Both the position numbers and the translations under genes were made by a program. A DNA stretch of 64,000 bases, taken from contig NZ_JAIMIA010000010.1 of assembly GCF_019966495.1 (NCBI RefSeq), positions 1 to 64,000 on the forward strand, read 5' to 3'. The notes beneath the pieces are model-generated. The model saw only the letters and a program-made list of their open reading frames with translations. It was not told the DNA's origin and ran no database searches. Source of the stretch: Tateyamaria pelophila. Lineage in GTDB: Bacteria; Pseudomonadota; Alphaproteobacteria; Rhodobacterales; Rhodobacteraceae. Of the stretch, positions 1-8,512 are shown in pieces (the first letter of the stretch is position 1; each line of letters begins with the position of its first letter).

Positions 1-53
1 GCCACATACGTGCAAATCCGTTCCCGAAGGTCCAAAGAATATGGTTTGCCCAT
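1..53 (-). CDS. IS630-family transposase, N-terminal fragment (runs off window)
   Basis: The minus strand reads MGKPYSLDLRERICTYV from an ATG at 53 to the window edge. The opening KPYS-DLRER is typical of the N-terminal helix-turn-helix of IS630/Tc1-type transposases. A very strong ribosome binding site (GGGAGGTGG) lies 3-11 bases before the ATG, so this looks like a real gene start and not a remnant. Only 17 codons are visible, so it cannot be judged whether the element is intact. It sits just beyond the stop of the PstS/OmpA fusion gene, and the element end must lie between about 60 and 132. Confidence 0.72.
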   Translation of the reverse strand, partial: MGKPYSLDLRERICTYV

Positions 54-132
54 GATCCACCTCCCAACGGAAGTGAATCAGACAAAAAGCTTCCTGTGAA
101 TCCCTTTCGATTCAGATCAAACACAAAACGCT
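54..132. mobile_element. Probable end region of the IS630-type element
   Basis: This 79-base stretch separates the transposase start from the stop codon of the next gene. It holds an inverted repeat, TGAATC (97-102) and GATTCA (109-114), plus another GTGAATCA copy at 73-80. IS630 elements normally end in terminal inverted repeats and duplicate a TA target. I cannot place the exact boundary because the other end of the element lies outside the window. Confidence 0.35.
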
Positions 133-1686
133 TTAGCGCACCCAGACCTCGACCCGTCGGTTGGCCTGCCGCCCCCAAGCGCTGTCATCACAGGCCATCG
201 GCAAGGCTTCTCCGAATGCATCCACATCCAATTGAATACGGTCGAAGTTCGCGGTCTCGGCGGCGGAGATAATGGCACGGCGCACAGCCTCGGCCCGCCG
301 CAATGCAATGGTGCGATTGACGTCTGCCGGGCCATCCCCATCGCTGAAACCCACCAGCAAGACCTGGCGTGCATCGTATTTGCCCTGCTCCATCGCAAGC
401 GCCAATTGCTGCACATTTGATCGTGATTGCGCGTCCAGACGCACCGACCCCGCCTCAAACCGAAAAGACGTTGTCAACCGCTCCATGCCGTAGAGGGTGC
501 GCGTCATGCGTTGTAACTCTTCCAGCGACACTTCCGGCCCCGCTGAGGTGATCGCATTGGCAAAGCGGTAACCTTGCGCGTCGATACTGACCTCTTCGGG
601 AGATTGATCTACGAAACCAGCCCGGCGGATCATGATTTGTGCCGCGGGTGAACGCGTGAACGCCAGTAACTCACGCGCCACTTTGGGCAAGCGCCGGGCA
701 GGCATATACCGGAACATAGGCGCTGTCAGCGGGTAGTCTTCGGTCTTGATGGTCCCGCGATCTGCGGACATCGAAAATCCGCAAGGCCCCGTCAGGGTCA
801 ACGCCCGTGTACTGCCAACCTCTGAATAACTGACGATCCCAAAGGCAAACGGATCACGCAGAACCGCCGCAACAAGTTCATCCGGACGGGGATGGCGGAT
901 AATTCCTTCTGCAAAGGCAAGACCGGCCGGGCCCATTACATGGTCTTCGACGGATTGCCCCAGACCGGTCGAGGCATCCGGCAGGTGCAGCACTATCTCT
1001 GCATTTGCGCCGCCAAGGTCCTGCCAGTTGGTGATCCGGCCGGCAAATACTTCAGCCAGATCTTGCGGTGACAACCTGTCCACCGGATTGGACGGAGCAA
1101 CAATCGGCACCATGGCATCCAGCGCCAGAACACGACTGCGGTTGACCTGTGTCATATCCCCCAGCCCCGCCGTACGGGCACGCAGGCGTTCATCGGGTCG
1201 GATTTCGCGCAGCGCCATGACGAGATCCGCTTCGTTCACCAACAGGTCTGCAAAGCCTTCGTCTGTCGTGGAGACACGGAAGTAGAACCGCGCGGCAGGT
1301 GCGCCATCGGATTGGTTGCGCAAGATATAGACAAAGGTCGAGTCACCTGTTGCGACCCGTTCTGCGGTGAAGTCATTGCGTAGCGCAAAGCCTTCGATCA
1401 GCGCAGGCATCAAAACCAGACCCATTGTGGCAGATCCGGAAATGTTCACTTCAGCCACGAAATTCTGCAGATTGGGGCAAGCAGGCCCATCGCACAAGAC
1501 GCCGGACCCATCGACAGTCAACTCGCCGTAAACCGTTTCAAGGCGATAGAACTCACCGTCGAAACCAAGCAATGTCCCGCTCAGCTCGACCGCGCCATCG
1601 GGCGAGGTGAGCGTTACATCCTGCGCATGGGCCGATGTGCCCCATATGAAAAGTGCAGCGAAAATCGCCACACGTGCCCAAGCCAT
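133..1686 (-). CDS. Exported PstS-like substrate-binding / OmpA fusion protein
   Basis: This 517-residue protein has a signal peptide (residues 1-21, cut near SAHA-QDV). Its middle region resembles PstS-type phosphate-binding proteins (SGSATMG near residue 84, then a Type 2 periplasmic-binding fold). The C-terminus is an OmpA/peptidoglycan-binding domain from about residue 405: VGFSDGDG, LRRAEAVR and NRRVEVWV match the OmpA-domain core. No Pst permease or ATPase genes are nearby, so ordinary phosphate transport is doubtful. The inferred role is a periplasmic, wall-anchored ligand-binding protein. It follows the unknown exported gene by 25 bases on the same strand and may share the secA transcript. 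The family is clear; the ligand is unknown. Confidence 0.82.
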   Translation of the reverse strand: MAWARVAIFAALFIWGTSAHAQDVTLTSPDGAVELSGTLLGFDGEFYRLETVYGELTVDGSGVLCDGPACPNLQNFVAEVNISGSATMGLVLMPALIEGFALRNDFTAERVATGDSTFVYILRNQSDGAPAARFYFRVSTTDEGFADLLVNEADLVMALREIRPDERLRARTAGLGDMTQVNRSRVLALDAMVPIVAPSNPVDRLSPQDLAEVFAGRITNWQDLGGANAEIVLHLPDASTGLGQSVEDHVMGPAGLAFAEGIIRHPRPDELVAAVLRDPFAFGIVSYSEVGSTRALTLTGPCGFSMSADRGTIKTEDYPLTAPMFRYMPARRLPKVARELLAFTRSPAAQIMIRRAGFVDQSPEEVSIDAQGYRFANAITSAGPEVSLEELQRMTRTLYGMERLTTSFRFEAGSVRLDAQSRSNVQQLALAMEQGKYDARQVLLVGFSDGDGPADVNRTIALRRAEAVRRAIISAAETANFDRIQLDVDAFGEALPMACDDSAWGRQANRRVEVWVR

Positions 1687-1711
1687 AAGATGCCCTTCGT
1701 CGCAACGGTGT

Positions 1712-2740
1712 TCAGTTGCTTGCGACTTTCAGGTCTGAAACGAGATTGTTCAACACCAGAAAGCTACCAACGGCATCGCAACCCGGGACGGCAAGGATCA
1801 AATCCTGTGTTATCAGCTTGCCGCCGTCGGTGATCTCGATCGTTTCCGCTTCAATTTCCAGTCCGCAGTTTTTCGGGGTCACCTCAGCCTCCACGCTGAG
1901 ATAGACCGGGCCGTCCCGCTGTGTTTTGCGGGAAGGGAATGTGTAGATTTCTGCCAACCGGGGCTCTGCGACGCTGATGTCACCAAGTGGCATCAGAAAT
2001 CCGTGTTCACCGCGTATCAGGCTGTCGATATCCGAGGCGCCGCCGGACCAGATATGGCCGGGCTCTCCGTAGCCTGCACCGAATTCGCGCGCATGCAGCT
2101 GAAATCCGGCCTGGCCCCGCCAGTGCACCGCCACGCGATCGTAATCGTCCAGATCGGTCACTTGCGTATGCGCAACGGCACCATCGCCATTTGAAAAGGC
2201 GAGGATGAAAACAGCTTGTTCCTTCAGTGCCGGCACGGTCACTTTCAACGACCCTTCCGCATCGGTGGCCAAGGTAAACATCATGCCGTGGTGGTGCACG
2301 GTCAGACGTTCATTGACCGCGCAGGGTGCCGACATGGTCAGGTTTACCATGGCTCCCGGCAGTGTTTTCGCGGTAGCGGTCATCACGCAATCTTCCGCTC
2401 TGACTTCCGCGGTGGGGAGCGTATCCCGGTCCAAGTCAGGGAGGCTGGACGGTTCTGGCGCTGAGATGCGCGAAATTCCGTCCTCTTCGGCGGGGGTTGT
2501 CAGAATGATGACATCACTGGACGAGATCTGTTCGATCTCGTCCACTTCCAAAAAGAGGCCTGAGTGCGTTTTGTCGATGATCGGTGTTGCGGTTGATCCG
2601 GTAAAAGCCGCGGTCGGGCGCCCCTCGACACCATATCGTTCCTTGGCCGCCGCCCCGACCTGCATTGCAACCCCAAGGCCCGCGGCGATGCCGAGTGTAC
2701 CAACGGCGGTAATGACCTCTTTAAGGTGAAACATGGTCAT
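1712..2740 (-). CDS. Exported protein of unknown function next to secA
   Basis: The 342-residue product starts MTMFHLKEVITAVG. I chose the ATG at 2740 because GGAAGG lies 5 bases upstream; an ATG at 2734 is also possible. A hydrophobic N-terminal segment (about residues 8-31) suggests a signal peptide or membrane anchor. The rest is mostly beta-rich polar sequence with scattered cysteines (EDCVM, APCAV, KNCGL, PGCDAV) that could form disulfides in the periplasm. No catalytic motif was recognised. It lies about 100 bases after secA on the same strand and 25 bases before the PstS/OmpA fusion, so co-transcription with either is plausible. It appears to be a Rhodobacteraceae-type conserved hypothetical; a secretion role is only guilt by association. 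Confidence 0.75.
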   Translation of the reverse strand: MTMFHLKEVITAVGTLGIAAGLGVAMQVGAAAKERYGVEGRPTAAFTGSTATPIIDKTHSGLFLEVDEIEQISSSDVIILTTPAEEDGISRISAPEPSSLPDLDRDTLPTAEVRAEDCVMTATAKTLPGAMVNLTMSAPCAVNERLTVHHHGMMFTLATDAEGSLKVTVPALKEQAVFILAFSNGDGAVAHTQVTDLDDYDRVAVHWRGQAGFQLHAREFGAGYGEPGHIWSGGASDIDSLIRGEHGFLMPLGDISVAEPRLAEIYTFPSRKTQRDGPVYLSVEAEVTPKNCGLEIEAETIEITDGGKLITQDLILAVPGCDAVGSFLVLNNLVSDLKVASN

Positions 2741-2841
2741 GCGTCCCTTCCACGGATTGGTTCGCGGAGTAACTCCCAAATCAAAAGGGCCGGGTCATGA
2801 CCGGGAAATGAACTCTTTGCGTCAGGATTGCGGCGACGGCG

Positions 2842-5538
2842 TCAGACCAGACGCCCGTGACAATGCTTGAACTTTTTTCCTGATCCGCAGGGGCAAGGCT
2901 CGTTGCGGCCGGGGCTGCCCCACGTGGACTGATCATTTTCATCAAAGCCCGCATTTTTCGCTTCGGGCGTGGGCGCAGGCGTTTCATTTGTCACTTCGGC
3001 CGGAGCTTGCGGTTGCTGTGCGGCGATCTCCGCCATCATCGCCTGACGCTCTTGTTCGGTCATGGGTCGGATCAGGGCGAGCTTCTGGGTCACCTCGTTC
3101 CGCAGGCTATCCAGCATGGCTTCGAACAGTTGAAACGCTTCGTTCTTGTATTCGTTCAGTGGATCACGCTGTGCGTAGCTGCGGAAGCCGACAACCGAAC
3201 GCAGGTGTTCAAGCGTCAGCAAATGCTCGCGCCATTTGGTGTCGATGGCTTGCAGGATCAACTGCTTTTCGATGGTTCGCATATTCTCCGGACCAAAGGA
3301 CTCGGTCTTTTCTTCCAAAAGCTTGTTACTGGCTTCGATCAGACGCTCGCGGATTTGCTCATCATCCACGCCTTCTTCTTCGCACCATTCGATGATTGGT
3401 ACATTCAGGCCCAAACGCTCGATCACGGCGGCATAAAGACCATGGGTGTCCCATTGATCCGCATAGGAATTGGCGGGCATGTACTGGTCGATCAAATCGT
3501 CCACGACCTGATCCCGCATATCCGATGTCATCTCGGACAGATCGTCCGCTTCCATGATTTCGCGGCGCTGGCCAAAAACGACCTTGCGCTGTTCGTTCAT
3601 CACGTCATCGAATTTGAGCAACTGCTTGCGGATATCGAAGTTACGGCCTTCGACCTTTGCCTGTGCGCGTTCCAGGGACTTGTTGACCCACGGGTGCACA
3701 ATCGCCTCACCCTCTTCCAAACCAAGGGTTTTCAATACCTTATCCAAACGGTCCGAGCCGAAAATGCGCATCAGGTCGTCTTCGAGCGACAGATAGAAGG
3801 ACGTGCGGCCGGGGTCGCCCTGACGGCCTGAACGGCCACGCAACTGGTTATCGATCCGGCGGCTTTCGTGGCGTTCAGAGGCCAGAACAAACAGGCCACC
3901 TGCCGCCAGCACTCTTTGCTTTTCATCTTCGTGCTCGGCCTCGATGCGCTTGCGCACATCATCGGGGTCGATGTTCGGATCCGCTACAATCGCTTCAAGC
4001 ACTTTCAGCTCGACGTTGCCGCCCAGCTGAATGTCGGTGCCGCGGCCCGCCATATTGGTGGCGATGGTCACCGCCCCAAATTTGCCGGCATCCGCGATGA
4101 TCTGCGCCTCCTGCTCGTGTTGGCGCGCGTTCAGAACGTTGTGTGGGATGTTTTCTTCTTTCAGCAAGGCACTGAACATCTCGGATTTATCGATTGACGT
4201 GGTGCCGACCAGAACGGGCTGCCCTTTTTCGTGGGCGGCCTTGATCTCCTTGACCATAGCACCGTATTTTTCGGTCCCTGTCCGGAACACCTGATCATCT
4301 TCGTCGATGCGGGTAATCGCCCGGTTCGTCGGAACTTCAACAACGCCCAGACCGTAAATCTCGCCGAATTCCTCGGCTTCGGTGGCGGCCGTGCCCGTCA
4401 TGCCGGCCAGTTTGTTATAGAGGCGGAAATAGTTCTGGAACGTCACCGAAGCCAGCGTCTGGTTTTCCGGCTGGATCTTGACGCCTTCCTTGGCTTCAAG
4501 CGCTTGGTGCAGACCTTCGGACAGGCGACGGCCCGACATCATGCGACCGGTGAATTCGTCGATCAGAACAACCTGATCTTCCCGCACGATATAATCCTTG
4601 TCCTTCTTGAACAGAATATGCGCCCGCAGACCTTGGTTCACGTGGTGTACGATCGTGGTGCTTTCGGGATCGTAAAGCGTTGCGTCAGCTTCGATCAGAT
4701 CGCGCACACGCAACTGTTCTTCGAGAAATTCAATGCCTTCGTCGGTAAAGGTCACGTTCCGTTGTTTTTCATCCAGAGTGTAATGCTCGGGCTGAATCAG
4801 CGGAATGATGGCATTGATGGTGACATAGAGCTCAGACCGATCAGCCATATGGCCGGAAATGACCAGCGGCGTCCGCGCCTCGTCGATCAGGATACTGTCG
4901 ACTTCGTCTACGATGGCGTAATTGTGCCCGCGTTGCACCATTTGGTCGATAGACGGTTTCATGTTGTCACGCAGATAATCGAACCCAAGCTCGTTATTGG
5001 TCGCATAGGTCACGTCGCAGGCATAAGCCTCTCGTTTTTCGTCTTCGGACATGCCTGCAACAGCCACACCAGTGGTAAGACCAAGGGCGGCAAAAACCTT
5101 GCCCATCCATTCGGCGTCACGCCGTACCAGATAGTCGTTGACCGTCACGACGTGCACACCCTTGCTGGTAAGAGCATTGAGGTAAACGGCAAATGTAGCG
5201 GTCAGGGTCTTGCCTTCGCCGGTCTTCTGCTCGGCGATATTGCCTTGATGCAGGAAAATCGCCCCCATCAGCTGTGTGTCATAGGCGCGCAGACCCAGAG
5301 CCCGCCTGGCAGCTTCGCGGCAGTTGGCGAAAGCTTCGGGCAGCAGATCATCCAGGTTTTCACCCGCGTTGGCCCGTTTGGCCAAAGCGTCTGTGCGTTC
5401 TTTCAAACCATCGTCGCTCAACGCTTCGAATTCCGGCTCCAGCGCATTGATCTTGTCGACCAATGGCCGAACAGCTTTGATCTTGCGATCGTTTGGGGTG
5501 CCGAACACCTTTTTGGTGAGAGTTCCGAAACCGAGCAT
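2842..5538 (-). CDS. secA: Preprotein translocase ATPase SecA
   Basis: SecA is the motor that drives unfolded preproteins through SecYEG at the inner membrane. The 898 residues are full length. The Walker A region EQKTGEGKT is at residues 103-111, the DEVD box at 211-214, and the second helicase lobe carries the [13 protein letters not shown] motif. The C-terminal zinc/SEC-C tail is intact (C882, C884, C893, H894), consistent with binding SecB, whose gene lies at 59513-60013. The gene is divergent from the parvulin isomerase gene at 5714; a good sigma-70-type promoter is seen at 5646-5674. Two exported proteins follow on the same strand. Confidence 0.98.
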   Translation of the reverse strand: MLGFGTLTKKVFGTPNDRKIKAVRPLVDKINALEPEFEALSDDGLKERTDALAKRANAGENLDDLLPEAFANCREAARRALGLRAYDTQLMGAIFLHQGNIAEQKTGEGKTLTATFAVYLNALTSKGVHVVTVNDYLVRRDAEWMGKVFAALGLTTGVAVAGMSEDEKREAYACDVTYATNNELGFDYLRDNMKPSIDQMVQRGHNYAIVDEVDSILIDEARTPLVISGHMADRSELYVTINAIIPLIQPEHYTLDEKQRNVTFTDEGIEFLEEQLRVRDLIEADATLYDPESTTIVHHVNQGLRAHILFKKDKDYIVREDQVVLIDEFTGRMMSGRRLSEGLHQALEAKEGVKIQPENQTLASVTFQNYFRLYNKLAGMTGTAATEAEEFGEIYGLGVVEVPTNRAITRIDEDDQVFRTGTEKYGAMVKEIKAAHEKGQPVLVGTTSIDKSEMFSALLKEENIPHNVLNARQHEQEAQIIADAGKFGAVTIATNMAGRGTDIQLGGNVELKVLEAIVADPNIDPDDVRKRIEAEHEDEKQRVLAAGGLFVLASERHESRRIDNQLRGRSGRQGDPGRTSFYLSLEDDLMRIFGSDRLDKVLKTLGLEEGEAIVHPWVNKSLERAQAKVEGRNFDIRKQLLKFDDVMNEQRKVVFGQRREIMEADDLSEMTSDMRDQVVDDLIDQYMPANSYADQWDTHGLYAAVIERLGLNVPIIEWCEEEGVDDEQIRERLIEASNKLLEEKTESFGPENMRTIEKQLILQAIDTKWREHLLTLEHLRSVVGFRSYAQRDPLNEYKNEAFQLFEAMLDSLRNEVTQKLALIRPMTEQERQAMMAEIAAQQPQAPAEVTNETPAPTPEAKNAGFDENDQSTWGSPGRNEPCPCGSGKKFKHCHGRLV

Positions 5539-5645
5539 GCGTTCTCCAGCCGATCAATTCATGTTGTGCAGCAACTGCTTGCCGGACAAGCGCCAAGCCC
5601 ATAGATACGGGTGGAAGAAACCGACCCAAACTGCGTCCATAGGGC

Positions 5646-5674
5646 GATGTAAGGGTCGCGCCAAACCGTGTCAA
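5646..5674 (-). promoter_or_regulatory. Candidate sigma-70 promoter for secA
   Basis: On the minus strand a perfect TTGACA -35 box (5674-5669) is followed by exactly 17 bases and a weak -10 hexamer, TACATC (5651-5646). Transcription would start near 5639, giving a leader of about 100 bases before the secA ATG. The -10 matches the consensus at only three positions, so this is a candidate and not a certainty. Confidence 0.45.
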
Positions 5675-5713
5675 TGCACGCACCCTGCGCGCAGCTAGCC
5701 TTAGGACTGATCT

Positions 5714-6553
5714 ATGACGAAACATTACCTTTCATTGCCCATTTTCGGACTCTTGACCGCGATGGCGTTGCCCGCCAGTGCCCAGGACGCAGATACGGTG
5801 GTCGCCACGGTTAACGGAACTGAAATCACAATCGGGCATATGATTGTCGCGCGATCCACGTTGCCGCAACAGTATCAGCAGCTGCCTAACGATGTTTTGT
5901 TTGAAGGCATTCTAAGCCAGTTGATCGATCAGACCCTTTTGGCGCAATCCTTCGAAGGTGAGCTGCCCAAACGCACGACCCTGTCCATCGAAAACGAAAG
6001 ACGTTCGTTGACCGCGGCTGAAGTGATCGAAAATGTGTTGACCACCGCGCTGACCGAAGAGGCCATTCAAACCGCTTATGCGGAGAGACTTGAAGCGTTT
6101 GAAGCGTCAGAAGAATACAATGCCGCACATATTCTGGTTGAAACCGAAGAAGAAGCGCTGGCTGTCGTCGCCGAGCTGGAAGCCGGTGCGGATTTCGCCG
6201 CCACGGCCCGCAATCAGTCAACTGGCCCCTCCGGCCCCAACGGCGGTGATCTGGGCTGGTTTGGGCCCGGCGCCATGGTGCCTTCGTTCGAGGCGGCAGT
6301 GATCGCACTGGAAGTCGGCGCAGTGTCGGCCCCGGTCCAAACCCAGTTCGGCTGGCACGTCATCAAGCTGATCGATACACGCAAAACAGATGCACCAACT
6401 CTGGATGCCATTCGCAATGAAATCGTGAGCGATCTTCAAGCTTCGGCTGTAGCCAGCCGCGTGGAAAGCCTCGCGGAAACAGCAACAATCGACGAGTCTT
6501 CCGCAGAGGGGATAGACCCGGCGATCCTCCAAGACCTGACATTGGTTGAATAA
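5714..6553 (+). CDS. Periplasmic parvulin-type peptidyl-prolyl isomerase (PpiC/PrsA-like)
   Basis: The 279-residue protein has a signal peptide (residues 1-23, cut near PASA-QDAD), an N-terminal SurA-like helical region and one parvulin domain at roughly residues 133-225. The domain shows [25 protein letters not shown] and [10 protein letters not shown], the expected parvulin core. It should catalyse cis/trans prolyl isomerisation and help fold exported proteins in the periplasm. Divergence from secA across a 175-base intergenic region makes functional sense: one gene exports proteins and the other folds them. The argJ gene follows after two bases, so they are probably co-transcribed. TAGGACT before the ATG is the ribosome binding site. 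Confidence 0.93.
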   Translation: MTKHYLSLPIFGLLTAMALPASAQDADTVVATVNGTEITIGHMIVARSTLPQQYQQLPNDVLFEGILSQLIDQTLLAQSFEGELPKRTTLSIENERRSLTAAEVIENVLTTALTEEAIQTAYAERLEAFEASEEYNAAHILVETEEEALAVVAELEAGADFAATARNQSTGPSGPNGGDLGWFGPGAMVPSFEAAVIALEVGAVSAPVQTQFGWHVIKLIDTRKTDAPTLDAIRNEIVSDLQASAVASRVESLAETATIDESSAEGIDPAILQDLTLVE

Positions 6554-6555
6554 CG

Positions 6556-7782
6556 ATGGCTGCCAACTTGCCCAGATCGCCTTTGGCGCCTGCAGCCTTT
6601 CCGGCATTGCCCATGATCGACGGCGTAGAATTCGCCGCCGTTTCCGCCGGTGTCAGATATCAAGGGCGGTTGGATGTGATGCTGGCCAAATGCGCGCCCG
6701 GAACGTCCATCGCGGGCACGTTTACGCGCTCGGCGACGCGCTCGGCGTCGGTTCTGGATTGTCAGGTCAAACTCGGAAAACAATCTCGGGACGGTGCCGC
6801 TATTTTGGTGAACTCAGGCAATTCCAATGCCTTCACCGGGCGCAATGGCGTGGCAGCGGTCGGCACTATCGTTCAGGCCACTTCGGACGCGACCGGCGTT
6901 GCGGCTGATCGGATCTTTACCGCATCCACAGGAGTCATCGGCGAGCCGCTACCGTTTGAGCGGATTACAGAAAAGCTGGCGGACCTTAATGCGGAGCTTT
7001 CCGCTGATGCGATCGCAGACGCAGCGGCCGCCATCATGACGACGGATACCTTCGCCAAGGGGTCCATGGCCACCTGCGACGTGGACGGCAAAATTGTCAA
7101 AATAGCAGGTATCGCCAAAGGCAGCGGCATGATCGCGCCCGATATGGCGACCATGCTTGTCTATATCTTTACCGATGCGCACGTCGCTCAAGAGCACCTG
7201 CAGGATATGACAACGCGGCTGGTGGATGAAACGTTCAATTGCATCACAGTGGATAGCGACACATCGACTTCCGACAGCCTGATCGTTGCCGCAACCGGGG
7301 CAAGCGGTGCGGATGCGTCTGAACACCCCGGCTTTGAAGAAGCGCTCGGATCCGTCATGCGAGATTTGGCACATCAAGTTGTGCGCGACGGTGAAGGCGC
7401 CACGAAATTCGTAGAAATTCGTGTGACCGGTGCTACCGACAAGACGGCGGCCAAAATGCATGCGATGTCGATTGCAAATTCACCTCTCGTCAAAACCGCG
7501 ATTGCTGGCGAAGATCCCAACTGGGGTCGCATTGTTATGGCAGTCGGGAAATCCGGTGCGGCTGCGGACCGCGATACATTATCGATCTGGTTTGGTGACG
7601 TGTTGGTGGCCGAAAACGGCTGGGTCAGCCCGACTTATAGCGAAGCGGACGCAGCCCTGCACATGAAGTCCGATCACATCCGCATTCGTGCCGATATTGG
7701 CATGGGTTCATCCGACGTGACGGTCTGGACCTGTGATTTGACGCATGGATACATTGATATCAACGCTGACTATCGCTCATGA
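6556..7782 (+). CDS. argJ: Bifunctional glutamate N-acetyltransferase / amino-acid acetyltransferase ArgJ
   Basis: ArgJ transfers the acetyl group from N-acetylornithine to glutamate, recycling acetyl in arginine synthesis; bifunctional forms also use acetyl-CoA. The 408 residues match the family. The autoproteolysis site lies in KGSGMIAPDMATML, where cleavage occurs between A198 and T199 and T199 becomes the nucleophile of the beta chain. NSGNSNAFTG near residue 86 and NWGRIVMAVGKSG near the C-terminus are further family signatures. argG for the same pathway is in this window but 29 kb away, so there is no arginine operon. The stop overlaps the mutT start as ATGA. Confidence 0.97.
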   Translation: MAANLPRSPLAPAAFPALPMIDGVEFAAVSAGVRYQGRLDVMLAKCAPGTSIAGTFTRSATRSASVLDCQVKLGKQSRDGAAILVNSGNSNAFTGRNGVAAVGTIVQATSDATGVAADRIFTASTGVIGEPLPFERITEKLADLNAELSADAIADAAAAIMTTDTFAKGSMATCDVDGKIVKIAGIAKGSGMIAPDMATMLVYIFTDAHVAQEHLQDMTTRLVDETFNCITVDSDTSTSDSLIVAATGASGADASEHPGFEEALGSVMRDLAHQVVRDGEGATKFVEIRVTGATDKTAAKMHAMSIANSPLVKTAIAGEDPNWGRIVMAVGKSGAAADRDTLSIWFGDVLVAENGWVSPTYSEADAALHMKSDHIRIRADIGMGSSDVTVWTCDLTHGYIDINADYRS

Positions 7783-8186
7783 CAGACAAGCCGATTGTCC
7801 TGGTTTCGGCCGTCGCGTTGATTGACGTCGACGGGCGAGTATTGCTCGCGCAACGACCCGAAGGAAAATCAATGGCCGGCCTTTGGGAATTTCCGGGTGG
7901 CAAGGTCGAGACCGGTGAGACGCCAGAGGCGGCGCTGGTGCGAGAACTTGAAGAAGAGCTGGGAATCAACACATGGAAGTCCTGCCTGGCGCCCTTGACC
8001 TTCGCCAGCCACAGCTACGATGACTTTCACCTGCTCATGCCTTTGTTTGCGTGCAGAAAATGGGAAGGAACACCCCATTCCCGCGAGAATCAGTCATTAA
8101 AATGGGTGCGCGCAAACGACCTGAAATCCTACCCGATGCCGGCCGCAGATCTCCCTTTGATCCCTGTATTGCGTGATTTGCTGTAG
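7779..8186 (+). CDS. mutT: MutT-type NUDIX (8-oxo-dGTP) pyrophosphohydrolase
   Basis: This 135-residue NUDIX enzyme has a complete Nudix box: G41, E47, R55-E56, E59-E60 and G62, within GKVETGETPEAALVRELEEE. Length and the AGLWEFPGGK lead-in match MutT, which removes 8-oxo-dGTP from the nucleotide pool and so prevents A:T to C:G transversions. It overlaps argJ by four bases (ATGA) and is translationally coupled to it. Rhodobacterial MutT is usually annotated as a (deoxy)nucleoside triphosphate pyrophosphohydrolase; exact substrate choice cannot be read from sequence. Confidence 0.93.
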   Translation: MTDKPIVLVSAVALIDVDGRVLLAQRPEGKSMAGLWEFPGGKVETGETPEAALVRELEEELGINTWKSCLAPLTFASHSYDDFHLLMPLFACRKWEGTPHSRENQSLKWVRANDLKSYPMPAADLPLIPVLRDLL

Positions 8187-8275
8187 ATCCGAAGGTCTTA
8201 AAGTTTCAATTTCGATAAAAAAAATGGCGTGTTTTGAATATTTTTGGTGACATATTAACCAATAAGTTGAAAGAT

Positions 8276-8287
8276 AGTCTTAAGACT
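8276..8287. repeat. 12-bp perfect palindrome before the 44-residue gene
   Basis: AGTCTTAAGACT is a perfect 12-base palindrome 21 bases before the small-protein start, just ahead of its ribosome binding site. A partial copy, GGTCTTAAAG, occurs near 8194 in the same AT-rich intergenic region. It could be an operator or a short RNA hairpin. No known regulator site is matched. Confidence 0.35.
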
Positions 8288-8308
8288 CACAGATGGGGAG
8301 GAACTACA

Positions 8309-8443
8309 ATGCTTCGAACAATCTCTCTCGGTACTTCGATTTTGATTCAAGGCATCTTCGTCCGGTCACTTCCGGACGGTCGTATAACGGTCCGCGTTGA
8401 TAGCGCCGACTATTCGGGAAAACCGGTTACGCGCGCGGCCTGA
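8309..8443 (+). CDS. Small basic protein of 44 residues, unknown function
   Basis: Starting at ATG 8309 the frame gives 44 residues (MLRTISLGTSILIQGIFVRS ... KPVTRAA). Evidence that it is real: a strong ribosome binding site (GGGGAGGA) six bases before the ATG, and a textbook intrinsic terminator (8465-8497) starting 21 bases after the stop. It is also preceded by 120 bases of AT-rich leader. The protein is basic, with a hydrophobic stretch (ISLGTSILIQGIFV) followed by a short beta-like RITVRVDSADYSGKPV segment. I do not recognise the family. It is likely a stand-alone transcript between mutT and infB. Confidence 0.72.
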   Translation: MLRTISLGTSILIQGIFVRSLPDGRITVRVDSADYSGKPVTRAA

Positions 8444-8464
8444 TTAAGCAAGACACTCACGAAT

Positions 8465-8497
8465 AAAAAGGGGACGGTTTTCACCGTCCCTTTTTTT
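8465..8497 (+). terminator. Strong bidirectional intrinsic terminator
   Basis: GGGACGGT (8471-8478) pairs perfectly with ACCGTCCC (8483-8490) around a four-base loop, flanked by AAAAA on the left and seven T residues on the right. It ends the small-protein transcript on the plus strand and, read the other way, the rimP-nusA-infB operon whose last stop is at 8513. Confidence 0.92.
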
Positions 8498-8512
8498 GTT
8501 TTATCAGTCACT

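Noticed and set aside
4231-5604. Long open frame (457 codons) opposite secA
   Set aside because: Shadow of secA, with composition typical of an antisense frame (rich in H, Q, R and G) and no ribosome binding site.
8250-8275. CtrA-type site (TTAACC) before the 44-residue gene
   Set aside because: Only one half-site is recognisable; the second TTAA at the right spacing is missing.
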